Both the position numbers and the translations under genes were made by a program. From assembly GCA_036322835.1 (NCBI GenBank), contig AP027304.1, positions 3,038,001-3,102,000 on the forward strand: a DNA stretch of 64,000 nt, in the 5' to 3' direction. The notes beneath the pieces are model-generated. The model had not been told where the DNA came from, made no database searches, and saw only the letters and a list, made by a program, of their open reading frames with translations. Of this stretch, positions 1 through 8,186 are shown in pieces. Each line of letters opens with the position of its first letter. Position 1 is the first letter of the stretch. This DNA is from Tenuifilaceae bacterium CYCD (lineage in GTDB: Bacteria; Bacteroidota; Bacteroidia; Bacteroidales; Tenuifilaceae).

Positions 1-471
1 TATCTCGACTACCAATCCAGAACATCCGTTAATTTGGCTAAGATTCTTAGCAAGAAATTTTGGAAAATCAATCCGGAGTGGATACCATTTACACCTTCGC
101 AGGATGCTAATGGACTAGAACCTCACGAAGGCCTTGTTATTATTGGCGATAGGGTGTTCAACTCCGAGAAGCACTATACGTACTGCTACGATTTAGCGGA
201 GGAGTGGTTCAGGTTTACTGGGTTACCTTTTGTTTTTGCGGTTTGGGCTTCAGTTAAAACATTAGAAAAATATTTTGTTGATTCTTTCAATGGTGCACTT
301 AGTCTGGGCTTAAGGAATATTCCTGAGGCAGTAGATAACTTTAACCTAAAATATATTGATAGGAGCGAGGCTATAAAATACTTAAATAGTAATCTGTCCT
401 TTAATTTGGATGATAGTAAGAAAAAGGCCATTGAGATGTTTTTAAACCAAGTTAAAGAGGTAAATTTATGA
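1..471 (+). CDS. mqnA: Chorismate dehydratase MqnA, C-terminal part (5' end outside window)
   Basis: The frame is open from the first base, so the gene starts upstream of the window. The first visible residues read YLDYQSRTSVNLAKIL, matching the DYxSRTSV-type segment of MqnA, the periplasmic-binding-protein-like enzyme that turns chorismate into 3-enolpyruvyl-benzoate in the futalosine menaquinone pathway. The remainder (DLAEEWFRFTGLPFVFAVWA) is also typical of the MqnA C-terminal lobe. A TTG at base 34 could be taken as a start but would remove conserved sequence. The gene ends 27 bases before corA. An MqnP-like prenyltransferase near 51 kb fits the same pathway. Confidence 0.88.
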   Translation, partial: YLDYQSRTSVNLAKILSKKFWKINPEWIPFTPSQDANGLEPHEGLVIIGDRVFNSEKHYTYCYDLAEEWFRFTGLPFVFAVWASVKTLEKYFVDSFNGALSLGLRNIPEAVDNFNLKYIDRSEAIKYLNSNLSFNLDDSKKKAIEMFLNQVKEVNL

Positions 472-498
472 TAATAACTTTATAACACACATCTGCCT

Positions 499-1449
499 AT
501 GATAGCAATCTTCTACAAGGCTTTCAATAAAATTGTTCATGAAATTGATGCTGAACGTTTGGCAGAAATCGATTATGAGGATTTATTCTGGGTTGATTTG
601 GCAAACCCAACGGATGATGAACGGGAAGCTGTAGAGATTTTTTTTAGTATAAACCTTCAAACTCGTCAGCAGGTAGAGGAGATTGAGAGTTCGTCGCGAT
701 ATTTTGAAACGGAAAATTTGATTATTACCAACTCAAACTTTCTTATCAATAGGGATAATGTTTACATTTCTGAGCCAGTGTCGTTTACGTTAAAGGACGG
801 AATTCTTATATCGTCACGAATGGCCGATTTAAAGGCTTTTTCGGATACTATTCGTAAAATTTACTCTAACCATAAGGCTTACCCAACTGGATACCATGCA
901 TTGATTGCACTTTTAGAAACTCGAATTGATTTAGATGCAGATATGGTGGAGGCCCTTGCCCGTGAAATTGCAATTTTAACCAAGAAATTGCGGATTGCCG
1001 AGGATCTTGATGAGGAATTAATCTTGGAGATTAACAAACTGCAGGAAAATACAATGTTAATCCGTGAAAACTTTATGGATAAGCAGCGAGTGGTGAGCGG
1101 AATCCTAAAAAGCGAGCGCTTCCCTAACGATACCTACCCGAAGTTAAACATTATGACACGAGATATTGGTTCACTTATTAACCATACCGATTTTAGTTTT
1201 GAGCGTTTGGAGTATTTGCAGAATACATTCTTGGGTCTTATTAACATTGAACAGAACAAGATTATAAAGATATTTACAGTGGTTTCGGTGGTGTTTATGC
1301 CTCCAACACTTATTGCTTCAATTTACGGAATGAACTTTACCTTATTTCCTGAGATAAAGTGGACATATGGTTATCCGTTTGCGTTAGCGCTAATGCTTCT
1401 TTCCTCTTTGTCAACACTATTTATTTTTAAGAAGAGGAAATGGCTTTGA
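499..1449 (+). CDS. corA: CorA-family magnesium/divalent cation transporter
   Basis: The 316-residue protein has the CorA plan: a long acidic, helical cytoplasmic N-terminal domain (about 1-250) and two C-terminal membrane helices. The signature YGMN is at about 276-279, at the end of the first helix, and a short acidic/aromatic loop (FPEIKW) follows before helix two. The protein ends in a basic KKRKWL tail. Members form pentameric Mg2+ channels in the inner membrane. It starts with ATG and may be co-transcribed with mqnA. Confidence 0.93.
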   Translation: MIAIFYKAFNKIVHEIDAERLAEIDYEDLFWVDLANPTDDEREAVEIFFSINLQTRQQVEEIESSSRYFETENLIITNSNFLINRDNVYISEPVSFTLKDGILISSRMADLKAFSDTIRKIYSNHKAYPTGYHALIALLETRIDLDADMVEALAREIAILTKKLRIAEDLDEELILEINKLQENTMLIRENFMDKQRVVSGILKSERFPNDTYPKLNIMTRDIGSLINHTDFSFERLEYLQNTFLGLINIEQNKIIKIFTVVSVVFMPPTLIASIYGMNFTLFPEIKWTYGYPFALALMLLSSLSTLFIFKKRKWL

Positions 1450-1512
1450 GATTTGGCGCTGGAAGTAGAATTTAGAATGTAATGACCTTATAAACAGGAT
1501 AAAAAATATACG

Positions 1513-2928
1513 ATGAATATTTCTGGTTTAAGTTGGTTCAGGTTTATAGCAATTATTGGATTGTTATTGGCGTTGTGTTCGAGTTCTAGCGCCCAAACCG
1601 ATAGAAACTCCAAGTTGGTTTATAAAATCAACATCAAGGAAAGTATTATGCCCGCTGCATGGCGACAGGTTAAGGTAGGCTTTGATGAGGCAAATAAGCA
1701 AAATGCCGATATCATACTAATTCATATGAATACCTATGGTGGAATGGTTGATGTGGCAGACTCAATACGAACAAAGATTCTGAATAGCCCAATCCCTGTT
1801 TGGGTTTTTATTGATAATCAGGCAGCATCGGCAGGCGCATTAATCTCTATTGCTTGCGATAGCATTTATATGCGAAAAGGTGGAAGCATTGGTGCTGCAA
1901 CTGTTGTTGACCAATCGGGCAATGTGGTTCCAGATAAGTTTCAGTCGTTTATGCGAAGCACAATGCGTGCAACTGCCGAGGCAAAAGGAAAGGATACAAT
2001 TGTTGTAGGACGCGATACCATTGTGAAATGGCGACGCGATCCACATATTGCTGAAGCAATGGTTGATCCATCTATATATATAAAAGGTATAATCGATTCT
2101 GGAAAGGTTTTAACTTTTACTGCCGAAGAGGCTATTAAGCATGGATATTGCGAGGGCAAAGTTGAGACGGTGGAAGATTTGTTAAATCATGCAGGAGTGA
2201 AGAACTACACTCTGGCTGAGTTTAAACCATCATTTTTAGATAAAATATTAGGATTTTTAACCAATCCAATAGTTTCGGGAATACTTATAATGGCAATAGT
2301 TGGCGGTATTTACTTTGAACTTCAGTCGCCAGGAATTGGATTTCCTCTAGGATTAGCTGTGCTTGCTGCAATTCTATACTTTGCTCCGCATTATCTGGAG
2401 GGTCTAGCGGAACATTGGGAGTTACTTATATTTATAATAGGTTTAGTACTTGTAATTATCGAAGTTTTTGCTATTCCAGGTTTTGGAATTACTGGTATCA
2501 GCGGTATTATATTGATAGTTGCAGGTCTTACCCTGGCAATGATTGATAATAAACTATTCAAAGGTAATGGCTCGTTTCTCTGGATTATCATTGTAAAACC
2601 TTTTGGAATTGTAGTGGCATCTGTGTTTCTGGGATTAGTAGGTGGAATTGCATTGAGCAAGAAATTGCTAACCTCAACAATGTTTCCAAATTTAGCCCTA
2701 CATTCAGAACTTTCTGGAGAGGGCGGATTTGTAGGGGTGGATTTGCATATTAAGAGTAAAGTAGGAATGGAGGGAATTGCAATTACAATATTGCGTCCAT
2801 CGGGTAAAATTCAAATTGATAACGAGTGGTTCGATGCTATGTCGGAGTATGGTTATATAGAGAAAGGGGAAAAGGTAAAGGTTGTTAAGGATGAGGCTGG
2901 CCAACTTTATGTTGTTAAGATCGATTAA
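1513..2928 (+). CDS. NfeD-type membrane-bound ClpP-class serine protease
   Basis: A signal peptide or anchor (about 1-27) is followed by a ClpP-like Ser/Lys protease domain. NTYGGMVDVADSIRTKI and the nucleophile segment NQAASAGALIS (Ser at about 106) are clear; Lys142 is a candidate general base. Four to five hydrophobic segments (about 245-385) and a C-terminal OB-fold NfeD domain (about 395-470, SGKIQIDNEWFDA) follow. This is the full-length form. Family members cleave stomatin-like or other membrane proteins, but the partner is not encoded nearby. The next gene starts 11 bases downstream. Confidence 0.9.
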   Translation: MNISGLSWFRFIAIIGLLLALCSSSSAQTDRNSKLVYKINIKESIMPAAWRQVKVGFDEANKQNADIILIHMNTYGGMVDVADSIRTKILNSPIPVWVFIDNQAASAGALISIACDSIYMRKGGSIGAATVVDQSGNVVPDKFQSFMRSTMRATAEAKGKDTIVVGRDTIVKWRRDPHIAEAMVDPSIYIKGIIDSGKVLTFTAEEAIKHGYCEGKVETVEDLLNHAGVKNYTLAEFKPSFLDKILGFLTNPIVSGILIMAIVGGIYFELQSPGIGFPLGLAVLAAILYFAPHYLEGLAEHWELLIFIIGLVLVIIEVFAIPGFGITGISGIILIVAGLTLAMIDNKLFKGNGSFLWIIIVKPFGIVVASVFLGLVGGIALSKKLLTSTMFPNLALHSELSGEGGFVGVDLHIKSKVGMEGIAITILRPSGKIQIDNEWFDAMSEYGYIEKGEKVKVVKDEAGQLYVVKID

Positions 2929-2939
2929 AATAGGCTTTT

Positions 2940-3377
2940 ATGGAAGACATCAAAATAAGAGATTTTGAGGCAAATGATTATGATGGACTAAGCGAAGTTT
3001 GGGGCTTAACCAATCTTGGCAACCCTCAACGCGGAGATAATTTTGAAATCATTATGCAAAGTATCGCTATGGGCGGAAAGATGTTAGTTGCTACAAATTC
3101 GGATAACAAAGTGATTGCAACAAGTTGGATGACTTTTGATGGACGTAGAATTCACTTACACCATTTTGGAGTGCATCCCACTTATCAACGTAAAGGTGTT
3201 GGTAAGTTACTGGTGCAGCAATCGTTGCGATTTGCGAAACGGAAAGGATATCAGGTAAAATTAGAGGTTCACCAATCAAATACAGCCGCAATTAATCTTT
3301 ATAAACAGTTTGGCTTTAGCTTTTTAGGCGATTATGATGTATATATTATTCGGGATTTGAGTAAGATTGAGGATTAA
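2940..3377 (+). CDS. GNAT-family N-acetyltransferase
   Basis: At 145 residues this is a single GNAT fold. The acetyl-CoA pyrophosphate-binding motif is clear at VHPTYQRKGVGKLLVQQSL (about 78-96), followed by the C-terminal EVHQSNTAAINLYKQFGF segment typical of RimI-like enzymes. The acceptor substrate cannot be told from sequence. It follows the NfeD gene by 11 bases and is probably on the same transcript. Confidence 0.88.
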   Translation: MEDIKIRDFEANDYDGLSEVWGLTNLGNPQRGDNFEIIMQSIAMGGKMLVATNSDNKVIATSWMTFDGRRIHLHHFGVHPTYQRKGVGKLLVQQSLRFAKRKGYQVKLEVHQSNTAAINLYKQFGFSFLGDYDVYIIRDLSKIED

Positions 3378-3436
3378 TTGATTTTCTGATAGTTTCTAAC
3401 TTAAAGACTTGCATATATAACCTAATACCTAAAACT

Positions 3437-4066
3437 ATGAAAATACTATTTTTATTGTTATCCATGGTGTTGTCTACCTACTTAAATGCGCAAACCGATT
3501 CTATAATTGTTTTGAATAAGCCAAGCGAAAATAGAGGGAAAAATATAATGGAGGCATTTGCGGCACGGGCCTCTGTAAGGGAATTCTCCCCAGATGAACT
3601 CTCTATTCAGGATATATCGGATCTTCTATGGGCAGCAAATGGTGTAAACCGTCCAGATGAAGGTAAAAGAACCGCGCCAACTGCTATGAACTCACAGGAT
3701 ATTGACATTTATGTTGTAATGAAGCAGGGCTCTTACCTTTATGACGCAAAAAATCACAGGATGATTTTAGTTGATTCGAATGATAATAGGGCATTGGTTG
3801 CTGGTGGACAAACTAATTTTAGTAATGCCCCGTTGTTCTGTGTCATGGTGTCGGATATATCGCGCTTTAAAAGAGGCGAGGATTCTTTGAAAATGACATG
3901 GACGGCTATGGATGCAGCCTATGTATCGCAGAATATCGATTTGTTTTGTGCCGGTGTTGGTTTGAAAACTCGTCCAAGAGTTGGTATGGATATTGAAAAG
4001 TTGAGAGTAGCTTTGAAATTGAGTTCAACTCAGCACCCAATGATTAACAATCCTGTTAGCAAATAG
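3437..4066 (+). CDS. Exported SagB/ThcOx-type nitroreductase family protein
   Basis: A Sec signal peptide (MKILFLLLSMVLSTYLNAQ) precedes a compact nitroreductase-fold domain. RASVREFSPDELSIQDISDLLWAANGVNR is the FMN-binding N-terminal part and APTAMNSQDIDIYV the following strand. The SagB/ThcOx subgroup includes peptide-heterocycle oxidases, but no cyclodehydratase partner is nearby, so the substrate is unknown. The predicted export of a flavin oxidoreductase is notable, though seen in other Bacteroidota. A hairpin terminator lies 18 bases after the stop. Confidence 0.82.
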   Translation: MKILFLLLSMVLSTYLNAQTDSIIVLNKPSENRGKNIMEAFAARASVREFSPDELSIQDISDLLWAANGVNRPDEGKRTAPTAMNSQDIDIYVVMKQGSYLYDAKNHRMILVDSNDNRALVAGGQTNFSNAPLFCVMVSDISRFKRGEDSLKMTWTAMDAAYVSQNIDLFCAGVGLKTRPRVGMDIEKLRVALKLSSTQHPMINNPVSK

Positions 4067-4084
4067 ATTCGATTTATACTTTAT

Positions 4085-4121
4085 AACGCTGTCAGAGTTT
4101 AAAACCCTAACAGCGTTTTAT
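4085..4121 (+). terminator. Rho-independent terminator after the nitroreductase
   Basis: The arms AACGCTGT and ACAGCGTT enclose a second complementary segment (AGxGTTT / AAACCCT). The 3' arm runs into TTTATTATT. Confidence 0.75.
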
Positions 4122-4158
4122 TATTGGAACCATCATTAGATTAATATTTATCAATTTA

Positions 4159-4201
4159 TTGAACAAAATTGTGATGGTTTTGTAATTTTATACAAAACCA
4201 T
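4159..4201 (+). promoter_or_regulatory. Palindromic operator/promoter directly before the gene at 4208
   Basis: Two perfect 11-base arms, ATGGTTTTGTA (4174-4184) and TACAAAACCAT (4191-4201), flank the 6-base centre ATTTTA and end 6 bases before the ATG. A possible -7 box (TAATTTTA, 4183-4190) lies in the centre, with a TTG at 4159-4161 as -33. A protein bound here would block transcription. Alternatively the RNA hairpin would mask the start. Confidence 0.5.
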
Positions 4202-4207
4202 TCTTCT

Positions 4208-5623
4208 ATGGAGCGTGAGATTTTCAGCACTAAGCACAAGGCGTTATCGCTAAACCTCAATTCATCAAAGTATGGTACCATCGCAGAGATTGGCGGTGGG
4301 CAGGAGGTCGCCCGTGCGTTCTTTCAGGCAGGAGGTGCTTCTGGCACAATTGCTAAAACAATCTCGGCTTACGATAAGATTTTTAGCGATCACCTTTACA
4401 GCAAGGGTGATCAAGGGCGCTATGTCTGCCTTCCCCGTTTGGAGCAGATGCTTTGTACTGAGTACGATGAGTTAATAACAGTGCTAGGCTCTAGCAGACG
4501 CGATGGTGTTAGGTACTTTGCTTTTGCAAATACTGTGGAAACTCTTAATTTCAAGAAAGATAATCAGGGACATGGCTGGCTTGGGGTCCGTTTTGAACTG
4601 AGTAAATCAGGTTGCCCAAATGATATTGTTATTCATGTTCGACTTCTTGAGAATGATGCAATTCTCCAACAATACACACTAGGAACGCTTGGAGTTAACT
4701 TGATTTTTGCTTGTTTTAACTATCACTACAGGCCCAATGTCTTTTTACGATCGCTGATGGACAATTTGTCGAGCGATAGGGTAGAGATTACTATGGCCCG
4801 TATGACTGGGCCTGACCTATCGTGGGTTGATAATAGATTGCTCAGCGTACAGCTGGTGAAGAATGGGATGACTCCTGCGATAATTTTCGACCGCTACGGC
4901 AAGGTGCAGGAGCCTGACGATATGCTGTACAAGAAGAATGCTTTACTTTTGCGTGGCCGCTTCAGGCCAATTACCTATGTGGGTTTCGATATTCTTAAAT
5001 CATCATACGCGCACTTTAAACAGAATGCAGCCTTTACATCCGAGAACACGCTTCAAATCTCTGAAATCACTCTAAATAATTTGCTCGACGAGGGAGAAAT
5101 AAATGAGCGAGATTTCCTGGATCGGGTTGGTATCCTCAATGGAATGGGGCAGAATGTGATGATATCGAATTTTAAGGAGTTCTATAAACTTGTGGAATAC
5201 TTTGGACGGTTTAAGCATAAAAACCTGAGGATTATTATGGGAGTGCCGACCTTTGCTAAAGTTATGGATAAGAGTTACTATACAAATCTGGCCGGAGGAT
5301 TACTGGAGGCTGTCGGAAAAATGTTTCCAATACGAACAAAATTTTACATCTATCCTGCACTGAATAGACAAACAAAGAAGTTAATGGAAACAGATGATAT
5401 TCCACTAGCCCCTGATGTTCTGCACATATATCAGTATTTATTGGAAAATGCACTTATTATAAACCTCAAAAATGTTAAGCATGAGTGGCTAAACATCGAT
5501 TCCAACGAAGTTTTACGGTTGATTCATAGCGGCGATTCCCAATGGGAAAGAATGGTTCCGCGGTATGTGGTTAAGAACATTAAGAAGAAAAAATTGTTTG
5601 GATATAAAGGCATGAAAAGGTAA
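4208..5623 (+). CDS. Conserved protein of unknown function (471 aa)
   Basis: I do not recognise a defined domain. The protein has no signal peptide or membrane segment and looks cytosolic. It starts MEREIFSTKHKALSLNLNSSKYGTIAEIGGGQEVARAFF and ends in a lysine-rich tail (KNIKKKKLFGYKGMKR). Its even composition and lack of low-complexity sequence argue for a real, conserved enzyme-like protein. No HxGH nucleotidyltransferase motif or Walker motif is visible. It stands alone, with terminators on both sides and a 28-bp palindrome at the start codon, so it may be singly and tightly regulated. Confidence 0.7.
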   Translation: MEREIFSTKHKALSLNLNSSKYGTIAEIGGGQEVARAFFQAGGASGTIAKTISAYDKIFSDHLYSKGDQGRYVCLPRLEQMLCTEYDELITVLGSSRRDGVRYFAFANTVETLNFKKDNQGHGWLGVRFELSKSGCPNDIVIHVRLLENDAILQQYTLGTLGVNLIFACFNYHYRPNVFLRSLMDNLSSDRVEITMARMTGPDLSWVDNRLLSVQLVKNGMTPAIIFDRYGKVQEPDDMLYKKNALLLRGRFRPITYVGFDILKSSYAHFKQNAAFTSENTLQISEITLNNLLDEGEINERDFLDRVGILNGMGQNVMISNFKEFYKLVEYFGRFKHKNLRIIMGVPTFAKVMDKSYYTNLAGGLLEAVGKMFPIRTKFYIYPALNRQTKKLMETDDIPLAPDVLHIYQYLLENALIINLKNVKHEWLNIDSNEVLRLIHSGDSQWERMVPRYVVKNIKKKKLFGYKGMKR

Positions 5624-5697
5624 AACTTGAAAGGAATAAACAATTTTGATCATAAATCAGTTATGATTTAGAGTAACCACGGTTTAGTTTATAAAGC

Positions 5698-5723
5698 AAA
5701 AGCGGCCTTTTGAGCCGCTTTCG
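5698..5723 (-). terminator. Terminator for the sensor gene 5740-8046
   Basis: AAGCGGC (5700-5706) and GCCGCTT (5714-5720) form a stem with a 7-base loop. On the minus strand the stem is followed by a T-rich run, so it fits the minus-strand gene best, although it lies between convergent genes and could serve both. Confidence 0.7.
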
Positions 5724-5739
5724 TATGGTTAAGTTTACT

Positions 5740-8046
5740 CTAGCCATTAAACTCCTCAATCTCAAAGGCTAGTTTCATAATCTTACTAACTCTACCTTCG
5801 GTATCTCGAACAGGAATGTATGTTTCCAAAAGTTCGAAGGTTCTTCCTTGCCAACTAATTTTTGATTTTGTCTTTTTGGTCATGCCGGCCTTGAGGTTAT
5901 CCCAGAAAATGCCATACTCTTTTTTCTGCTGTTCGGTAAGCACAAGGTTGTTGGAGTGATGGGAGCCAATAATCTGATCGCGCGGAACTCCTATTAATTG
6001 AAGGAAGGCATCATTAATATTGATAATGTTACCACCCAAATCGTACTCTATAACATATGCCGAAGAGTTGATGGAGTGTAGGAAACCTTCAATTTCGCCC
6101 GATTTGCGCGCAACTTCCTCCTGTGTGGCCTGGAGTTCCTCCATATTCTGGCGCATCTCCTCTTCCTGCGCTTTCATTTCCTCAGCCTGCATTTGCGATT
6201 GCTCTAAAAGCATCTTTGTACGAGCATTGATCTTAACCGAAAGAATTGTCGATGCAATGCTTTCAGCAATCTTTTCAACAAATTCAACCTCGAATTTTTC
6301 GAGAATCTTGAACGATGCCATTTCGATAACTCCAAGTACCTCATCCTCGTGTTTAAGCGGTACAAGCACAATACAACGAGGATTGGACTCTCCTAATCCA
6401 GACGAGATCATCACGTAGTCTTCGGGTACTTCTGTCATGAATATGGTTTCCTTCTCCATGGCACAGGCACCAACAAGGCCTTCGCCCTTCTCTAGTTGCT
6501 TTGTAATGTATTTCTTCCTATCCCAAGCAAATGCTGAAACTAGTTCGAAGTATTGATTGTATTTATCCTCCTCGTTCCAAAGGAAAATACCACCCTGATT
6601 TGCTCCAGTGTATTTAACCAGGTTGACAATAACATTGTCACAAAGTTTCTGAAGATCGGTATTGTTTTGGCGAAGAATTTCTCCAAACTTAGCATACCCT
6701 TCGTTAGCCCAAGAGCGTTTCTGATCATCAACCTTGCGTTTTTCTTCCTCAGTTGCAGCATTACGCAAACTATCGCGCATATACTGGAGCGATTGGCCAA
6801 GAACATCCTTCTCGCTCAATAGTTCAAGTGAAGAATCGTAATTGCCTTTACCTATTTGATTGGCAAAATCAGTTTTTTGATTCAATCCTTCAATTGAAGT
6901 ATTTAGAGCAACAGCCATTTCCTCAATTTCATCTCCTGTATTAAGATTGACAATAAGTTCATTGGAGATTTCACCCCTTGCAATACGTTTAAGAATTTCG
7001 GTTATTCTTACAATTGGTTTTGTTAAATTATCGGATATAAACAGAAGAACGAATACCATTATGAAAAGACCAATTATACTAACTCCGAGTGAGATGTAAA
7101 GAGTTTTTTTTGCACTAGCAGTAATAACATCCAATGGCGCAGAAAGTACAAAAGCCCAAGGAGCATTTGTTTTACCTGCAATTATCGGAGCATAGCAAAT
7201 TAGATGCTGCTTCCCTTGTTCATCGGTTTTTAAGTAGTTAAATTCTTCTCCTTTTTTTATGCGTTCTAGGAGATTCTGATTCTGAGCGTCGTTAGGAAAG
7301 GCCTCTGATATATTTTTGAAAATTAACTCTTTATTAGGATGACCTGCAATTATTCCTGTGTTTGATACAAGGTAAGCGAAACTGCCAGAAACCGGTTTAA
7401 TCTTTGAAACCAGTTCTTGCAAACTTTCCAAACCTTGATCTGTAGCGATAATTCCACTGAATGTGCTATTGACATATATTGGCGAACTATAGGTAATCAT
7501 CAATTTAACGTCAGACTTTCCTTTGGTCACCTGATCAACATATGGTTCCCAAATGGCTTCAATCCCTTTTTTCTTGTATGCTCCATAAATTGGAGGATCA
7601 CCAGTTAGGCTTCTTTGGTCGTATAACCATTTTAGTTGAGTTCCTTCGCGCCAGGTTGTAATAACAAATCGGCCATAATCCTTATCGTAGCCTGGAACGT
7701 ACGACTTATACTCCCAGCTATCCCAAAGAGAGTAAACTTGTGGATTTTCCCTTAAAACGGGAAGATACATATCTAAAAATAATTTTTTCCACTGTTCGTG
7801 GGGCATATCCTTGTAAACAGTTAGTGCTTGAGATAACGTTCTAACCAGAGACAATTCACGTTCAAATACTCCTGCAATTTCATTTGCAGTAACCTTTGCA
7901 GTGAGTTGGGTTTTGACTATTGCATCGTCGTAAATAGTTTTTCGAGAATTGTAAAGAATATAACCAACTGACACGATGTATAGTAAGGCTGTAAATGTCA
8001 GAATGTAAAGTAGTATTTTCTGACGGATTTTAAGTTTACGGCTCAT
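5740..8046 (-). CDS. Membrane sensor: dCache, HAMP, GAF, coiled coil, PAS; no output domain
   Basis: The 768-residue protein has a membrane helix at about 12-30, an extracytoplasmic double-Cache domain (about 40-305; note the [14 protein letters not shown] segment), a second helix (about 310-335) and HAMP (about 336-390, LTKPIVRITEILKRIARGE). A GAF domain follows (about 455-600, with GEGLVGACAMEKETIF), then a glutamate-rich coiled coil (MKAQEEEMRQNMEELQ) and a final PAS domain (about 650-760). It stops there: no histidine kinase, GGDEF or MCP signalling domain is present. Similar proteins are common in Bacteroidota and may act by partner binding. The Cache part resembles that of the chemoreceptor at 55334-57439. 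Confidence 0.85.
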   Translation of the reverse strand: MSRKLKIRQKILLYILTFTALLYIVSVGYILYNSRKTIYDDAIVKTQLTAKVTANEIAGVFERELSLVRTLSQALTVYKDMPHEQWKKLFLDMYLPVLRENPQVYSLWDSWEYKSYVPGYDKDYGRFVITTWREGTQLKWLYDQRSLTGDPPIYGAYKKKGIEAIWEPYVDQVTKGKSDVKLMITYSSPIYVNSTFSGIIATDQGLESLQELVSKIKPVSGSFAYLVSNTGIIAGHPNKELIFKNISEAFPNDAQNQNLLERIKKGEEFNYLKTDEQGKQHLICYAPIIAGKTNAPWAFVLSAPLDVITASAKKTLYISLGVSIIGLFIMVFVLLFISDNLTKPIVRITEILKRIARGEISNELIVNLNTGDEIEEMAVALNTSIEGLNQKTDFANQIGKGNYDSSLELLSEKDVLGQSLQYMRDSLRNAATEEEKRKVDDQKRSWANEGYAKFGEILRQNNTDLQKLCDNVIVNLVKYTGANQGGIFLWNEEDKYNQYFELVSAFAWDRKKYITKQLEKGEGLVGACAMEKETIFMTEVPEDYVMISSGLGESNPRCIVLVPLKHEDEVLGVIEMASFKILEKFEVEFVEKIAESIASTILSVKINARTKMLLEQSQMQAEEMKAQEEEMRQNMEELQATQEEVARKSGEIEGFLHSINSSAYVIEYDLGGNIININDAFLQLIGVPRDQIIGSHHSNNLVLTEQQKKEYGIFWDNLKAGMTKKTKSKISWQGRTFELLETYIPVRDTEGRVSKIMKLAFEIEEFNG

Positions 8047-8186
8047 GTGCTTTAGAATTTAAGGCTAAACATATAACTTTTCTGCAAGAATTACAATGTT
8101 TTTTATTAAAATCGTGGCTGTTTAAACCTTATTTTTATACAGATATCAAATATCACATTACTAACCTTAATTAATTGAAACTAATT

